Assembly: GCF_013149805.1 (NCBI RefSeq) | Contig: NZ_JABEZT010000005.1 | Location: 24,420-88,419, forward strand | From: Isoptericola chiayiensis | GTDB lineage: Bacteria; Actinomycetota; Actinomycetes; Actinomycetales; Cellulomonadaceae | Reading direction: 5' to 3' | DNA: 64,000 nt | Part shown: positions 1 to 7,759 of the stretch, in pieces | Numbering within the stretch: the first letter of the stretch is position 1 | How the letters are laid out: every line of letters begins with the position of its first letter | Notes under the pieces: model-generated | The model's input: only the letters and a program-made list of their open reading frames with translations | Told to the model about the DNA's origin: nothing | Databases searched by the model: none | Position numbers and translations under genes: made by a program

Positions 1-90
1 AGCGCGAGGAGCCCCCGCGGAGGGACGCCGAGGAACGAGGTGTACCGCAGCGAGGCACCGCAGCGGTCACGCAAGGAGGCAATCGCATGA
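1..90 (+). CDS. C-terminal tail of an upstream gene cut by the window edge
   Basis: Reading from base 1 gives 29 codons ending in TGA at 88-90. The third codon positions are mostly G or C, unlike the other frames, so this is probably the end of a real gene whose body lies outside the window. The stop overlaps an ATG at 87 (ATGA). The last residues read KEAIA. No family can be assigned from so short a tail. The same tail is repeated in the 89-bp duplication that follows. Confidence 0.4.
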   Translation, partial: SARSPRGGTPRNEVYRSEAPQRSRKEAIA

Positions 91-178
91 GCGCGAGGAG
101 CCCCCGCGGAGGGACGCCGAGGAACGAGGTGTACCGCAGCGAGGCACCGCAGCGGTCACGCAAGGAGGCAATCGCATG
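1..178. repeat. Perfect 89-bp tandem duplication carrying a ribosome binding site and start codon
   Basis: Bases 1-89 and 90-178 are identical. Each copy ends in AAGGAGGCAATCGCATG, a strong ribosome binding site plus ATG. Because 89 is not a multiple of three, the ATG at 87 opens a 30-codon frame that re-encodes the upstream gene's tail and stops at 177-179. That stop overlaps the real start at 176. A third copy does not follow: after position 184 the sequence diverges. Confidence 0.95.
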
Positions 179-1057
179 AGCGCGCCGAGCGCGGACCTGT
201 CGCGCTGCTCGCTGAACACCGCCACGGTCAAGCACGCCTCGTTGACCGAGGCCGTCGAGGCGGCCGCGGCCGCCGGGATGGGCGGCGTCGGGCTGTGGCG
301 CCACCAGGTCCAGGAGCACGGTGCCGAGACGGCCCGCAAGATCGTCGAGGACGCCGGGCTGCACGTGACCTCCCTGTGCCGCGGCGGGTTCCTCACGGCG
401 TCGACCGACGAGGGCGTCCGGGACGCGATCGCGGAGAACACCCGCGCGTTCGAGGAGGCCGCCGGCGTCGGGACGCGCGAGGTGGTGTTCGTCGTCGGCG
501 GGCTGCCCGGCTCGTCGCCGGAGGCACCGCCGTCGCCCGGTACGGACCGCGACGTCGTCGCCACCCGTGCGCGGGTGGCGGACCGCCTGGCCGACCTCGC
601 ACCGATCGCCGCGCAGCACGACGTGCGCATCGTGCTCGAGCCCCTGCACCCGATGTTCGCCGCGGACCGCGCGGTGGTCTCCACGCTGGGGCAGGCGCTC
701 GACCTGGCCGCGCCGTTCGACCCGAGCACGGTCGGCGTCGTCGTGGACACCTACCACGTGTGGTGGGACCCGGCGCTGCAGGACTCGATCGCTCGGGCCG
801 GCCGGGAGGGCCGGATCGCCGGGTACCAGGTGTGCGACTGGAACCTGCCGTTCGCGACGACGGCGCTGAACTCGCGCGGGCACGTCGGTGACGGGTACAT
901 CGACTTCGCGACGGTCTCGTCCTGGGTGCGCGACGCCGGGTACACCGGCGACGTCGAGACCGAGATCTTCAACGAGGGGATCTGGGCGGCACCGCCGGTC
1001 GAGACCGCCCGGACCGTCGCGGAGCGGTACGCGGAGCACGTGGCGCCGCACCTCTGA
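176..1057 (+). CDS. Sugar phosphate isomerase/epimerase (AP-endonuclease-2-like TIM barrel)
   Basis: A 293-residue cytoplasmic protein of the xylose-isomerase-like TIM-barrel family, which interconverts keto sugars or inositol derivatives using a divalent metal. Likely metal ligands are E155 (LEPLHP), D191 and H194 (DTYH), H236 (GHVGDG) and an acidic residue near 261-263 (VETEIF). The length is normal for the family. The ATG at 176 has AAGGAGG seven bases upstream. The gene is the last of an operon entering from the left, and a hairpin terminator follows. The substrate cannot be read from the sequence; a polyol or rare sugar is likely by family. Confidence 0.85.
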   Translation: MSAPSADLSRCSLNTATVKHASLTEAVEAAAAAGMGGVGLWRHQVQEHGAETARKIVEDAGLHVTSLCRGGFLTASTDEGVRDAIAENTRAFEEAAGVGTREVVFVVGGLPGSSPEAPPSPGTDRDVVATRARVADRLADLAPIAAQHDVRIVLEPLHPMFAADRAVVSTLGQALDLAAPFDPSTVGVVVDTYHVWWDPALQDSIARAGREGRIAGYQVCDWNLPFATTALNSRGHVGDGYIDFATVSSWVRDAGYTGDVETEIFNEGIWAAPPVETARTVAERYAEHVAPHL

Positions 1058-1077
1058 TCCCGCTCCCCACCCACCGT

Positions 1078-1110
1078 CAGGGCCCGCGACGCACCGCGTC
1101 GCGGGCCCTG
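1078..1110 (+). terminator. Intrinsic terminator after the isomerase gene
   Basis: A 13-bp perfect stem (CAGGGCCCGCGAC paired with its complement) with a 7-base loop begins 20 bases after the stop codon. There is no T-run, as is usual in GC-rich actinobacteria. Confidence 0.75.
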
Positions 1111-1212
1111 CGCGGCACGGGCGGTCCCGTCCGACCGGTCGTGGTGATGCGTCTGACATCGACTTCGGCGCACCGGTTGTGTACCGTTTTCATCGGAACC
1201 CGACAGTGGGTT

Positions 1213-1254
1213 CGCGGACGAGGGAGCAGTACCCGCCACACGACAAGACTGCCG
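1213..1254 (+). promoter_or_regulatory. Guanidine-III (ykkC-III) riboswitch
   Basis: The conserved blocks of this class are present in order: GCGGACGAGG, GTACCCGC and GACAAGAC. The two helices can form, GCGG 1214-1217 with CCGC 1233-1236, and GCAGT 1226-1230 with ACTGC 1248-1252. I recall the actinobacterial reference aptamer (Thermobifida) having the same blocks and spacing. The aptamer ends a few bases before a possible AAAGAGG ribosome binding site, so control is probably at translation initiation of the exporter genes below. Binding of guanidinium is inferred from motif and neighbours. Confidence 0.9.
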
Positions 1255-1274
1255 CGAAAGAGGTACGTCTCGTC

Positions 1275-1589
1275 ATGGCCTGGATCGTTCTCGTCGTCTC
1301 GGGTGTGCTGGAGGCCGTATGGGCCACCGCGCTCTCCGCCTCCGACGGCTTCCGCAAGCCGAAACCCACCTTCCTGTTCGTCGTCGCGCTCGCCGCCAGC
1401 ATGGCCGGCCTCGCATGGGCGATGACCGACCTCCCCACCGGCACCGCCTACGCCGTCTGGGTGGGGATCGGCGCCACCCTGACCGTCGTGTGGGGTTTCG
1501 TCACCGGACAGGACCGCGTCAACGTCGCGCGCATCCTCCTGCTGGTCCTTCTCGTCGGCTCCGTCGTGGGCCTCAAGGCGGTGAGCTGA
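1275..1589 (+). CDS. sugE: SMR-family guanidinium exporter subunit 1 (Gdx/SugE type)
   Basis: A 104-residue small multidrug resistance protein with four predicted membrane helices. It starts MAWIVLVVSGVLEAVWATAL, with the essential membrane glutamate in the first helix (LEAVWA) and the SMR loop GTAYAVWVGIGA. Gdx proteins export guanidinium in exchange for protons. The guanidine-III riboswitch directly upstream supports this role over general drug efflux. The open frame extends upstream, but ATG 1275 matches the family N-terminus. The partner subunit starts two bases after the stop, so the pair probably forms a heterodimer. Confidence 0.9.
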   Translation: MAWIVLVVSGVLEAVWATALSASDGFRKPKPTFLFVVALAASMAGLAWAMTDLPTGTAYAVWVGIGATLTVVWGFVTGQDRVNVARILLLVLLVGSVVGLKAVS

Positions 1590-1591
1590 CC

Positions 1592-1978
1592 ATGGCTTGG
1601 CTGATCCTGCTGCTCAGTGCCGTCGCCGAGGCTGTGTGGGCCACCGCGCTCGGCGCGTCCGAGGGCTTCTCCGTCCTCGGCCCCACGGTCGTGTTCTTCG
1701 TGTTCCTCGCCCTCTCCATGGCCGGCCTCGGCTGGGCCGTGCGCCGCATCCCGCTGGGCACCGCCTACGCGGTGTGGGTTGGCCTCGGCGCCGCCCTGAC
1801 CGTGTCCTACGCGATGGCCACCGGAGAGGAGACCCTCTCCACCCTCAAGGTGGTGTTCCTCCTCGGGATCGTCGGAGCCGTCGTCGGCCTGAAGCTGGTC
1901 CCGCACGACGCACCCGCCACCGAGTCCGCCGGCACCGACGCCCCCCGCACGGAGCGCGAGGCCGACGTCCGCGACTGA
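1592..1978 (+). CDS. sugE: SMR-family guanidinium exporter subunit 2
   Basis: A 128-residue SMR protein, clearly paralogous to the preceding gene (MAWLILLLSAVAEAVWATAL, GTAYAVWVGLGA). It has four membrane helices and a longer hydrophilic C-terminal tail of about 25 residues. It is cotranscribed under the same riboswitch. Paired SMR genes commonly make one antiparallel heterodimer with each subunit fixed in one orientation. The charged tail on one subunit only would suit that, but this is an inference. Confidence 0.9.
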   Translation: MAWLILLLSAVAEAVWATALGASEGFSVLGPTVVFFVFLALSMAGLGWAVRRIPLGTAYAVWVGLGAALTVSYAMATGEETLSTLKVVFLLGIVGAVVGLKLVPHDAPATESAGTDAPRTEREADVRD

Positions 1979-1996
1979 CCGGCGCGCCCCGCGCGG

Positions 1997-2032
1997 GTGG
2001 GGTCGCTCGCAGCCACCGGCGAGCGACCCCAC
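1997..2032 (+). terminator. Intrinsic terminator after the SMR pair
   Basis: A 14-bp perfect stem (GTGGGGTCGCTCGC and its complement) with an 8-base loop starts 19 bases after the second exporter gene. Confidence 0.8.
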
Positions 2033-2116
2033 CCACGGCGCCGTCCTGAATCCTGGCCAGCGGCAGCGCGCCGCCACGGCTAGGCTCCAGGACCACCGGA
2101 GTCCGCCCGGGGCGAC

Positions 2117-2659
2117 ATGCCGACCCAGTCAGCGAGGACCGTCGTGGAACACGCGTCGAACATCGCACTGCTGCTGATCCTGGTGCTGCTCGTCCGCGAG
2201 CTGCGGATCGCGCGACAGGTGGTGCGGTCCGACCCGAGCCTCGATCTACGCTCCAACGAACGCTTCCGGACCCTGCGGATGCAGCTGCTCGAGCCGCTGG
2301 TGGCTCTCGTCGTCGTCGGTGCCCTGTTGGCGGCCGATCTGCAGCACCACCCCGTGCACCTCGTCCTGGTGGTCGTCGGCGGCGCACTGGGCTACGCGTT
2401 CGGCGTCTACCGGGCGCGCACGACGTACGTGTCCTCGGTACCGCAGCACCGCGGGCTGGTGCTGCGGTACAACGTCGAGTCGTTCGTGGCGCTCGGGCTC
2501 CTCGTCGTGATCAAGGTCGTCGCCGAGCAGGACCTCCTGCCCGACGGCGGCGTCTTCCGCGCCGTCATCGCCGCCATGCTGGGCTTCCTCGTCGTCGAGT
2601 CGTTCGCCCGCGTGCTGCGGCTGGTCCGCTACTACCAGCGTGAGCGGGCCGAGGAGTGA
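2117..2659 (+). CDS. Small multi-pass membrane protein of unknown function
   Basis: A 180-residue protein with about four hydrophobic helices: one at the N-terminus (IALLLILVLLV), two in the middle and one near the C-terminus (AVIAAMLGFLVVESFARVLRL). A polar loop between helices three and four contains GVYRARTTYVSS. I do not recognise the family with confidence; it vaguely recalls CcdC-like membrane proteins. The gene stands alone between a terminator and a hairpin, with no obvious operon partner. ATG 2117 is the first start in the frame, and the upstream ribosome binding site is weak. Confidence 0.6.
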   Translation: MPTQSARTVVEHASNIALLLILVLLVRELRIARQVVRSDPSLDLRSNERFRTLRMQLLEPLVALVVVGALLAADLQHHPVHLVLVVVGGALGYAFGVYRARTTYVSSVPQHRGLVLRYNVESFVALGLLVVIKVVAEQDLLPDGGVFRAVIAAMLGFLVVESFARVLRLVRYYQRERAEE

Positions 2660-2747
2660 GGAGCAGAGGGGCGGCAGCCCCGGACGCACGAGTGCCGTCC
2701 GGTAGGGAAGGTCGGGAACCGCACGGGGCGCCCGTTCGTCGTACCGT

Positions 2748-2783
2748 GTGGCCCGCCGGAACCCCTTTCCTCCGGCGGGCCAC
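2748..2783 (+). promoter_or_regulatory. Leader hairpin before the lone ABC ATPase
   Basis: A 13-bp perfect stem (GTGGCCCGCCGGA with its complement) and a 10-base loop end 24 bases before the ABC ATPase start codon. It could terminate transcription from the membrane protein gene or sit in the 5' leader of the ATPase mRNA. It lacks a T-run. Confidence 0.55.
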
Positions 2784-2807
2784 CACTCCCCCGCACCGAA
2801 GGTCACG

Positions 2808-3590
2808 ATGAGCACAACCGCCCCCGCCCCGATCCTGCGCGCCGACGGCATGGCGGCCGGCTACGGCGGCGCCGACGTCGTCCGCGGCATCGACCTCGAG
2901 CTCTCGCCCGGCGCCGCGCCCGTCGGGATCGTCGGCCCCTCCGGAGCGGGCAAGTCCACCATCGTGCGGGCGCTGGTCGGTCAGGTGAAGCCCACGCAGG
3001 GGCGGGTGACCTGGCACGGCCGCACCGTCAGCCGCATCGGCCTGCGGGACAAGAAGGCGTTCCGCACCCAGGTGCGACGCGTCGCGCAGGAGGGCATCGC
3101 CGACGTCGACCCGCGCTGGACCGTCGACCGCGTGCTCGGCAAGGCCCTGAGCGATGCCCGCAAGGCCGGCAACGCCTCCGGGAGCACCGTGGCCGAGCTG
3201 CTCGACGACGTCGCGCTGGAGGCCCGCTTCGCGGCCCGGCAGGTCGGCACGCTGGCCGGCGGGGAGAAGCAGCGTGTCGCCCTGGCGGTCGCGCTGGCGA
3301 CCCGCCCGGGCGCCCTGCTGCTGGACGAGCCGCTCACCGCCGTCGACCCGGCCATGCGCGGCGAGGTCGTGCGGCGACTCGGCGAGTCCACGGCCGCGCA
3401 GGGCACCGCCGTGCTGCTCGTCACCCACGACCTGGAGCTCGTGGAGCGCCTCTGCCCCACCGTGCACGTCCTGGCCGACGGCACGTTCGTGGACTCCGGA
3501 GAGCTGTCCGCCGTGCTGGGCCGCGCCGAGCACCCGGCCGTCCGTGACCTGGCCGAGGCCGCTCCCCTGGCGGTCCAACGATTCCGGTGA
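2808..3590 (+). CDS. Stand-alone ABC transporter ATP-binding protein
   Basis: A 260-residue ABC ATPase. Walker A is GPSGAGKST (about residue 45), the signature is the atypical LAGGEKQR, Walker B is ALLLDEPL, and the switch histidine is in VTHDLE. It most resembles the single-domain ATPases of peptide/nickel importers. No permease or binding protein lies next to it, so the partner is encoded elsewhere or the protein has a non-transport role. ATG 2808 follows GAAGG; the frame continues upstream but without a better start. The substrate is unknown. Confidence 0.8.
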   Translation: MSTTAPAPILRADGMAAGYGGADVVRGIDLELSPGAAPVGIVGPSGAGKSTIVRALVGQVKPTQGRVTWHGRTVSRIGLRDKKAFRTQVRRVAQEGIADVDPRWTVDRVLGKALSDARKAGNASGSTVAELLDDVALEARFAARQVGTLAGGEKQRVALAVALATRPGALLLDEPLTAVDPAMRGEVVRRLGESTAAQGTAVLLVTHDLELVERLCPTVHVLADGTFVDSGELSAVLGRAEHPAVRDLAEAAPLAVQRFR

Positions 3591-3673
3591 GTGCCTGGGG
3601 CGCCCAACGAGCGCGCCACCGCTCCCCCGGGTAGCGTCGATCCGGACCTCGAGCCCCCAGCGGAGGAGTGACG

Positions 3674-3715
3674 ATGCTCGTCGTGCAGCGCGCAACACCT
3701 GCGGTGACGCGGTGA
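3674..3715 (+). CDS. Possible 13-codon leader peptide coupled to the anti-sigma-type ATPase
   Basis: ATG 3674 has a strong GGAGGAG site seven bases upstream and encodes MLVVQRATPAVTR before TGA at 3713-3715. That stop overlaps the GTG start of the next gene (GTGA). The arrangement looks like translational coupling. A frameshift in the sequence that splits one longer gene is the main alternative. Confidence 0.4.
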   Translation: MLVVQRATPAVTR

Positions 3716-4191
3716 ACGCTGCCCGCCTGCTCGGCACCTGGCGCGTGGACGACGCCGAGTCCCTCGGTCACGTCCGCGACCAGGTGAACACCGCCCTGGA
3801 CGGGATGCCCGCCGAGGGGTGCTGCCGCATGGCGGCCGAGCAGCTGCCCGACATCGTGCTCATCGCCAGCGAGCTCGCGACCAACGCCCTGCGGCACGCC
3901 GGCTCGTCGGCACTCGTGGAGCTGTGGTGCGACGAGCGCGGCCTGGTGGTCTCCGTCATGGACCACCGCCCCGACGCCCCGCCCGTGCTCTCCGTGGACC
4001 GTGACCTCGGGAAGGGCGGGTTCGGGCTCCAGCTCGCGCTGCGCATCGCGGACGACGTCGGCTGGTACCGCACCGCGGGCGACGCGAAGCACGTCTGGGC
4101 CCGCTTCAAGCCGGCCGGGGCGGACCGGCCCGTCCGGCACGTCGCGACGGCCCGGCACCACCGCCGTGCCGAGCCGCCCGCGATCGCCTGA
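3712..4191 (+). CDS. ATP-binding anti-sigma-factor-type regulator (RsbW/SpoIIAB-like HATPase)
   Basis: A 159-residue protein with a GHKL (HATPase_c_2) fold: the N-box ELATNALRHAG, a D-box near VSVMDHRPDAPP, and the glycine-rich GKGGFGLQLALRIADD. Such small kinases bind and inhibit sigma factors, or phosphorylate anti-sigma antagonists, in actinobacteria. No sigma factor or antagonist gene is adjacent. GTG 3712 is the only plausible start in this frame for a family-length protein and overlaps the short leader frame. The C-terminus ends in a basic, unstructured stretch (HVATARHHRRAEPP). Confidence 0.8.
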   Translation: MNAARLLGTWRVDDAESLGHVRDQVNTALDGMPAEGCCRMAAEQLPDIVLIASELATNALRHAGSSALVELWCDERGLVVSVMDHRPDAPPVLSVDRDLGKGGFGLQLALRIADDVGWYRTAGDAKHVWARFKPAGADRPVRHVATARHHRRAEPPAIA

Positions 4192-4192
4192 C

Positions 4193-5677
4193 TCAGCCCG
4201 CCGGCGCGGTCTGCGGCTCGTACCGCACGGGTCGCGCCGAGCGGCGCACGACGCCGCGCAGCGCCGGCAGGTCTCCGGCCAGCACGCCCACGGCACGGGC
4301 CTGCACGACGACGTTGCCGAGCGCCGCACCCTCCACCGGCCCGGCGACCACCGGCAGACCGGTCACGTCGGCGGTGAGGCGGCACAGCAGCTCGTTCTGC
4401 GAGCCGCCGCCCACCACGTGCAGCACGTCCACCTCGCGGCCGGACAGGTGCGTCACCTCGGCGAGCACCCGCCGGTAGGCGTCGGCGAGGGAGTCGAGGA
4501 TGCACCGCACCACCGGCCCCACGCCGTCGGGCACAGGCTGGCCGCTCGCCCGCGCGGCGTCGGCGAGGCGGGCCGGCATGTCGCCGGGCTGCAGGAACTC
4601 GGGGGCGTCCACGTCGACGACGGTCCGCCCCGGTTCGGCCTCCGCGGCCGCCGCGAGGGCGTCCGCGAGCGCCACCTCGGTCCCGGCCTCGCGCCAGGTG
4701 CGCAGGGTCTCGGACAGCACCCAAAGCCCCATGACGTTCTTGAGGTAGCGGACGGTGCCGTCGACGCCGAGCTCGTTGGTGACGTTCGCGAGCCGGCTCT
4801 CCTCGGTGAGCACGGGGGCGTCGAGCTCGACGCCCACGAGGGACCAGGTGCCGGACGAGACGTAGGCGAACCGTTCGTCCTCGGCGGGCACGCCGACGAC
4901 GGCGGAGGCGGTGTCGTGCGAGCCGACGGCGACGACGGGGACGGCGCCGAGGCCGGTGGCGGCCTGCACGGTGCCGGTCAGGTGTCCGACGACGGTCCCC
5001 GGCTCGACGGGGTCGGCCAGCCGGGCGCGCAGGTCGCCCAGCTCGGGGTACTCGGCCTGCAGCGCCTCGATCACCGGGTCGGACCACCGGCGGGTGGTGG
5101 CGTCGAGCAGCCCGGTGGTGGAGGCGTTCGTGACCTCGGCGACCGTCACGCCGGTGAGCCAGGACCCGAGGAGGTCCGGGATGAGTCGGATCGAGTCCAC
5201 CAGGGGCCAGGTGGCGTCGTGCCGGCCTGCGACGAGCTGGAACTCGGTGTTGAACGGCAGGGTCTGCAGCCCGTTGACGCCGTAGTGCTCGCTGTGACCG
5301 AGCCGGTCCAGGACGTCGTCCGCGACGCCGGTCAGCCGCGGGTCGCGGTGGTGGCGGGGGTTGCCGAGCAGCGACCCGTCGGCGGCGACGGACGCGTAGT
5401 CCACCGCCCAGGAGTCGATGCCGATCGCCGCGACGGGCACGCCGCGCTGCCGGGCGAGGTCCCCGGCGGCCCGCAGGCCGTCGAGGGCGCCTCGCCACAG
5501 GTGCAGCAGGTCCCAGTGCAGCGCGGTGCCGTGCGCCTCGGGCACCTCGACGGGACCGTTGGTGAACCGGCCCACCTCGGTGAGCTCGACGCGCTCGTCC
5601 CCGGCGCCCCCGGTGACGACGCCGAGCATGACGCGGCCGCTGGTGGCCCCGAGGTCGACGGCGACGAACCCGCTCAT
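4193..5677 (-). CDS. rhaB: Rhamnulokinase
   Basis: A 494-residue FGGY-family sugar kinase that phosphorylates L-rhamnulose to L-rhamnulose 1-phosphate. It shows the N-terminal phosphate loop VDLGATSGRVMLG, GIDSWAVDY, the substrate/ATP domain segment VGSHDTASAVVGVP, YVSSGTWSLVG, and the C-terminal HVVGGGSQNELLCRLTADVTG typical of RhaB. The length is normal. ATG 5677 overlaps the aldolase stop (ATGA), so translation is coupled. It is the last gene of the rha operon and converges with the anti-sigma-type gene with only one base between stops. Confidence 0.95.
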   Translation of the reverse strand: MSGFVAVDLGATSGRVMLGVVTGGAGDERVELTEVGRFTNGPVEVPEAHGTALHWDLLHLWRGALDGLRAAGDLARQRGVPVAAIGIDSWAVDYASVAADGSLLGNPRHHRDPRLTGVADDVLDRLGHSEHYGVNGLQTLPFNTEFQLVAGRHDATWPLVDSIRLIPDLLGSWLTGVTVAEVTNASTTGLLDATTRRWSDPVIEALQAEYPELGDLRARLADPVEPGTVVGHLTGTVQAATGLGAVPVVAVGSHDTASAVVGVPAEDERFAYVSSGTWSLVGVELDAPVLTEESRLANVTNELGVDGTVRYLKNVMGLWVLSETLRTWREAGTEVALADALAAAAEAEPGRTVVDVDAPEFLQPGDMPARLADAARASGQPVPDGVGPVVRCILDSLADAYRRVLAEVTHLSGREVDVLHVVGGGSQNELLCRLTADVTGLPVVAGPVEGAALGNVVVQARAVGVLAGDLPALRGVVRRSARPVRYEPQTAPAG

Positions 5678-7728
5678 CGCAGGAACGCCTGCGCCACACC
5701 CGCGTCGACGGGAACGTGCAGGCCGGTGGTGTGCGAGAAGTCCGCGGTGCACAGCGAGAACGCGACGTTGGCGATGTTCTCCGGCAGCACCTCACGCTTG
5801 AGCAAGGTGCGCTGGGCGTAGAACTTGCCCAGGTCCTGCTCCTCGATGCCGTAGGTCTTGGCGCGGTTCGCGCCCCACCCGGAGGCGAAGATGCCCGAGC
5901 CGCGCACCACGCCGTCGGGGTTGATGCCGTTGACCTTGATGCCGTGCTCGCCGAGCTCGGCGGCCAGCAGGCGCACCTGGTGGGCCTGGTCGGCCTTGGT
6001 GGCCGAGTAGGCGATGTTGTTCGGGCCGGCGAACACCGAGTTCTTCGAGGAGATGTAGATGACGTCGCCGCCGAGCTTCTGGTCGACGAGGATCCGCGCG
6101 GCGTTCTTGGACACGAGGAACGAGCCCTTGGCCATGACGTCGTGCTGCAGGTCCCAGTCGGCCTCGGTGGTCTCGAACAGCGTTTTGGACAGCGACAGAC
6201 CCGCATTGTTCACGACGATGTCGACGCCGCCGAATGCGAGCACGGCCTCGTTCAGCGCGGCCTGCACCGCGGCCTCGTCGGCGACGTTCGCGGCGAGCCC
6301 GACGGCGACGTCGGTCGAGCCGATCTCGCTCGCCACGGCCTGCGCCTTCTCGGCGTCGAGGTCCGCGACGACGACGCAGGCACCCTCGGCGGCCAGACGC
6401 TCGGCGATGGCCTTGCCGATGCCGGAGGCCGCGCCGGTGACGAAGGCGATGCGGGTGGCGAGGGGCTTCGGCTTCGGCTTGCGCTGCAGCTTGGCCTCCT
6501 CCAGCGCCCAGTACTCGATGCGGAACTTCTCCGACTCGTCGATCGGGGCGTAGGTGGACAAGGCCTCGGCGCCGCGCATCACGTTGATGGCGTTGACGTA
6601 GAACTCGCCGGCCACGCGGGCGGTCTGCTTGTCGCCGCCGTAGGAGAACATGCCGACGCCCGGCACGAGGACGATCAGCGGGTCGGCGCCGCGGATCGCG
6701 GGCGGCTCCTCGCCACGCTCGCGCGCCTCGGCGGCGCCGCGCTCGTAGTAGGCGGTGTAGTCGGCGCGGTAGGCCTCGTGGAGGGTGTCGAGCCGCTCGG
6801 CGATCTGCTCGACGCTCGCGGTGGCCGGCAGGTCGATCACGAGCGGCTTGACCTTGGTGCGCAGGAAGTGGTCGGGGCACGAGGTGCCCAGGGCGGCGAG
6901 CTCCGGGTGCTTCTCTGAGGCAAGGAACTCGAGGACGACCTCGGAGTCGGTGAAGTGGCCGACCTGCGGCTTGTCGTGGGAGGCGATCGCGCGCAGGTGC
7001 GGGGCCAGGGCGGCGGCCTTGGCGCGGCGCTCGGCCTCGGGCAGGGCTCCGTAGCCGTCGAGGGCCGGGCCGAAGGGCTCGGCCTTGCCGTTGGCGGCGA
7101 TGTACTCGGCGGCGGTGTCGATGATCCACAGCGAGTTGGCCTCGGCCTCCTCGGCGGTGTCGCCCCAGGCGGTGATGCCGTGGCCGCCCAGGACCGTGCC
7201 GATGGCGTCCGGGTTGGCCTTCTTGATCTCGGCGATGTCGAGCCCGAGCTGGAAGCCGGGACGGCGCCACGGCACCCAGACGACCTTGCCGCCGAAGATC
7301 TTCGCGGTCAGGTCCGGACCGTCGACGGCGGTCGCGATCGCGATGCCGGAGTCGGGGTGCAGGTGGTCGACGTGCTTGGCATCGACGAGCCCGTGCATGG
7401 CGGTATCGATGCTGGGGGCGGCGCCGCCCTTGCCGTGCAGGCAGTAGTCGAACGCGGCGACCATCTCGTCCTCGCGCTCGACGCCCGGGTAGACGTCGAC
7501 CAGCGCGCGCATGCGGTCGAGCCGCAGGGTGGCCAGGCCCTTCTCGGTCAGGGTGCCCAGGTCGCCGCCGGAGCCCTTGACCCACAGCAGCTCGACGTCC
7601 TGGCCGGTGACCGGGTCGGTCTCGACGCCCTTGGCCGAGGTGTTGCCACCGGCGTAGTTGGTGTTCTTCGGGTCGGCGCCCAGGCGGTTGGACCGCTCGA
7701 CCAGAGCGGCAACGGTCTCGTTCGTCAT
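5674..7728 (-). CDS. rhaD: Bifunctional rhamnulose-1-phosphate aldolase / short-chain dehydrogenase
   Basis: A 684-residue fusion. The N-terminal part (about 1-420) is a class II aldolase/adducin domain with a metal site near HLHPDSGIAIATA and GGHGITAWGDTAEEAEANS. The C-terminal part (about 430-684) is an SDR with TGAASGIGKAIA, NNAG and YSATK. The aldolase yields dihydroxyacetone phosphate and L-lactaldehyde, and the SDR domain is thought to oxidise or reduce lactaldehyde. This architecture is common in Gram-positive and alphaproteobacterial rhamnose loci. ATG 7728 has GGAG upstream; a GTG 12 bases earlier is less likely. Confidence 0.93.
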   Translation of the reverse strand: MTNETVAALVERSNRLGADPKNTNYAGGNTSAKGVETDPVTGQDVELLWVKGSGGDLGTLTEKGLATLRLDRMRALVDVYPGVEREDEMVAAFDYCLHGKGGAAPSIDTAMHGLVDAKHVDHLHPDSGIAIATAVDGPDLTAKIFGGKVVWVPWRRPGFQLGLDIAEIKKANPDAIGTVLGGHGITAWGDTAEEAEANSLWIIDTAAEYIAANGKAEPFGPALDGYGALPEAERRAKAAALAPHLRAIASHDKPQVGHFTDSEVVLEFLASEKHPELAALGTSCPDHFLRTKVKPLVIDLPATASVEQIAERLDTLHEAYRADYTAYYERGAAEARERGEEPPAIRGADPLIVLVPGVGMFSYGGDKQTARVAGEFYVNAINVMRGAEALSTYAPIDESEKFRIEYWALEEAKLQRKPKPKPLATRIAFVTGAASGIGKAIAERLAAEGACVVVADLDAEKAQAVASEIGSTDVAVGLAANVADEAAVQAALNEAVLAFGGVDIVVNNAGLSLSKTLFETTEADWDLQHDVMAKGSFLVSKNAARILVDQKLGGDVIYISSKNSVFAGPNNIAYSATKADQAHQVRLLAAELGEHGIKVNGINPDGVVRGSGIFASGWGANRAKTYGIEEQDLGKFYAQRTLLKREVLPENIANVAFSLCTADFSHTTGLHVPVDAGVAQAFLR

Positions 7729-7759
7729 CGGTTGCTCCACAAGGTGGTGTGTCGGTGGA

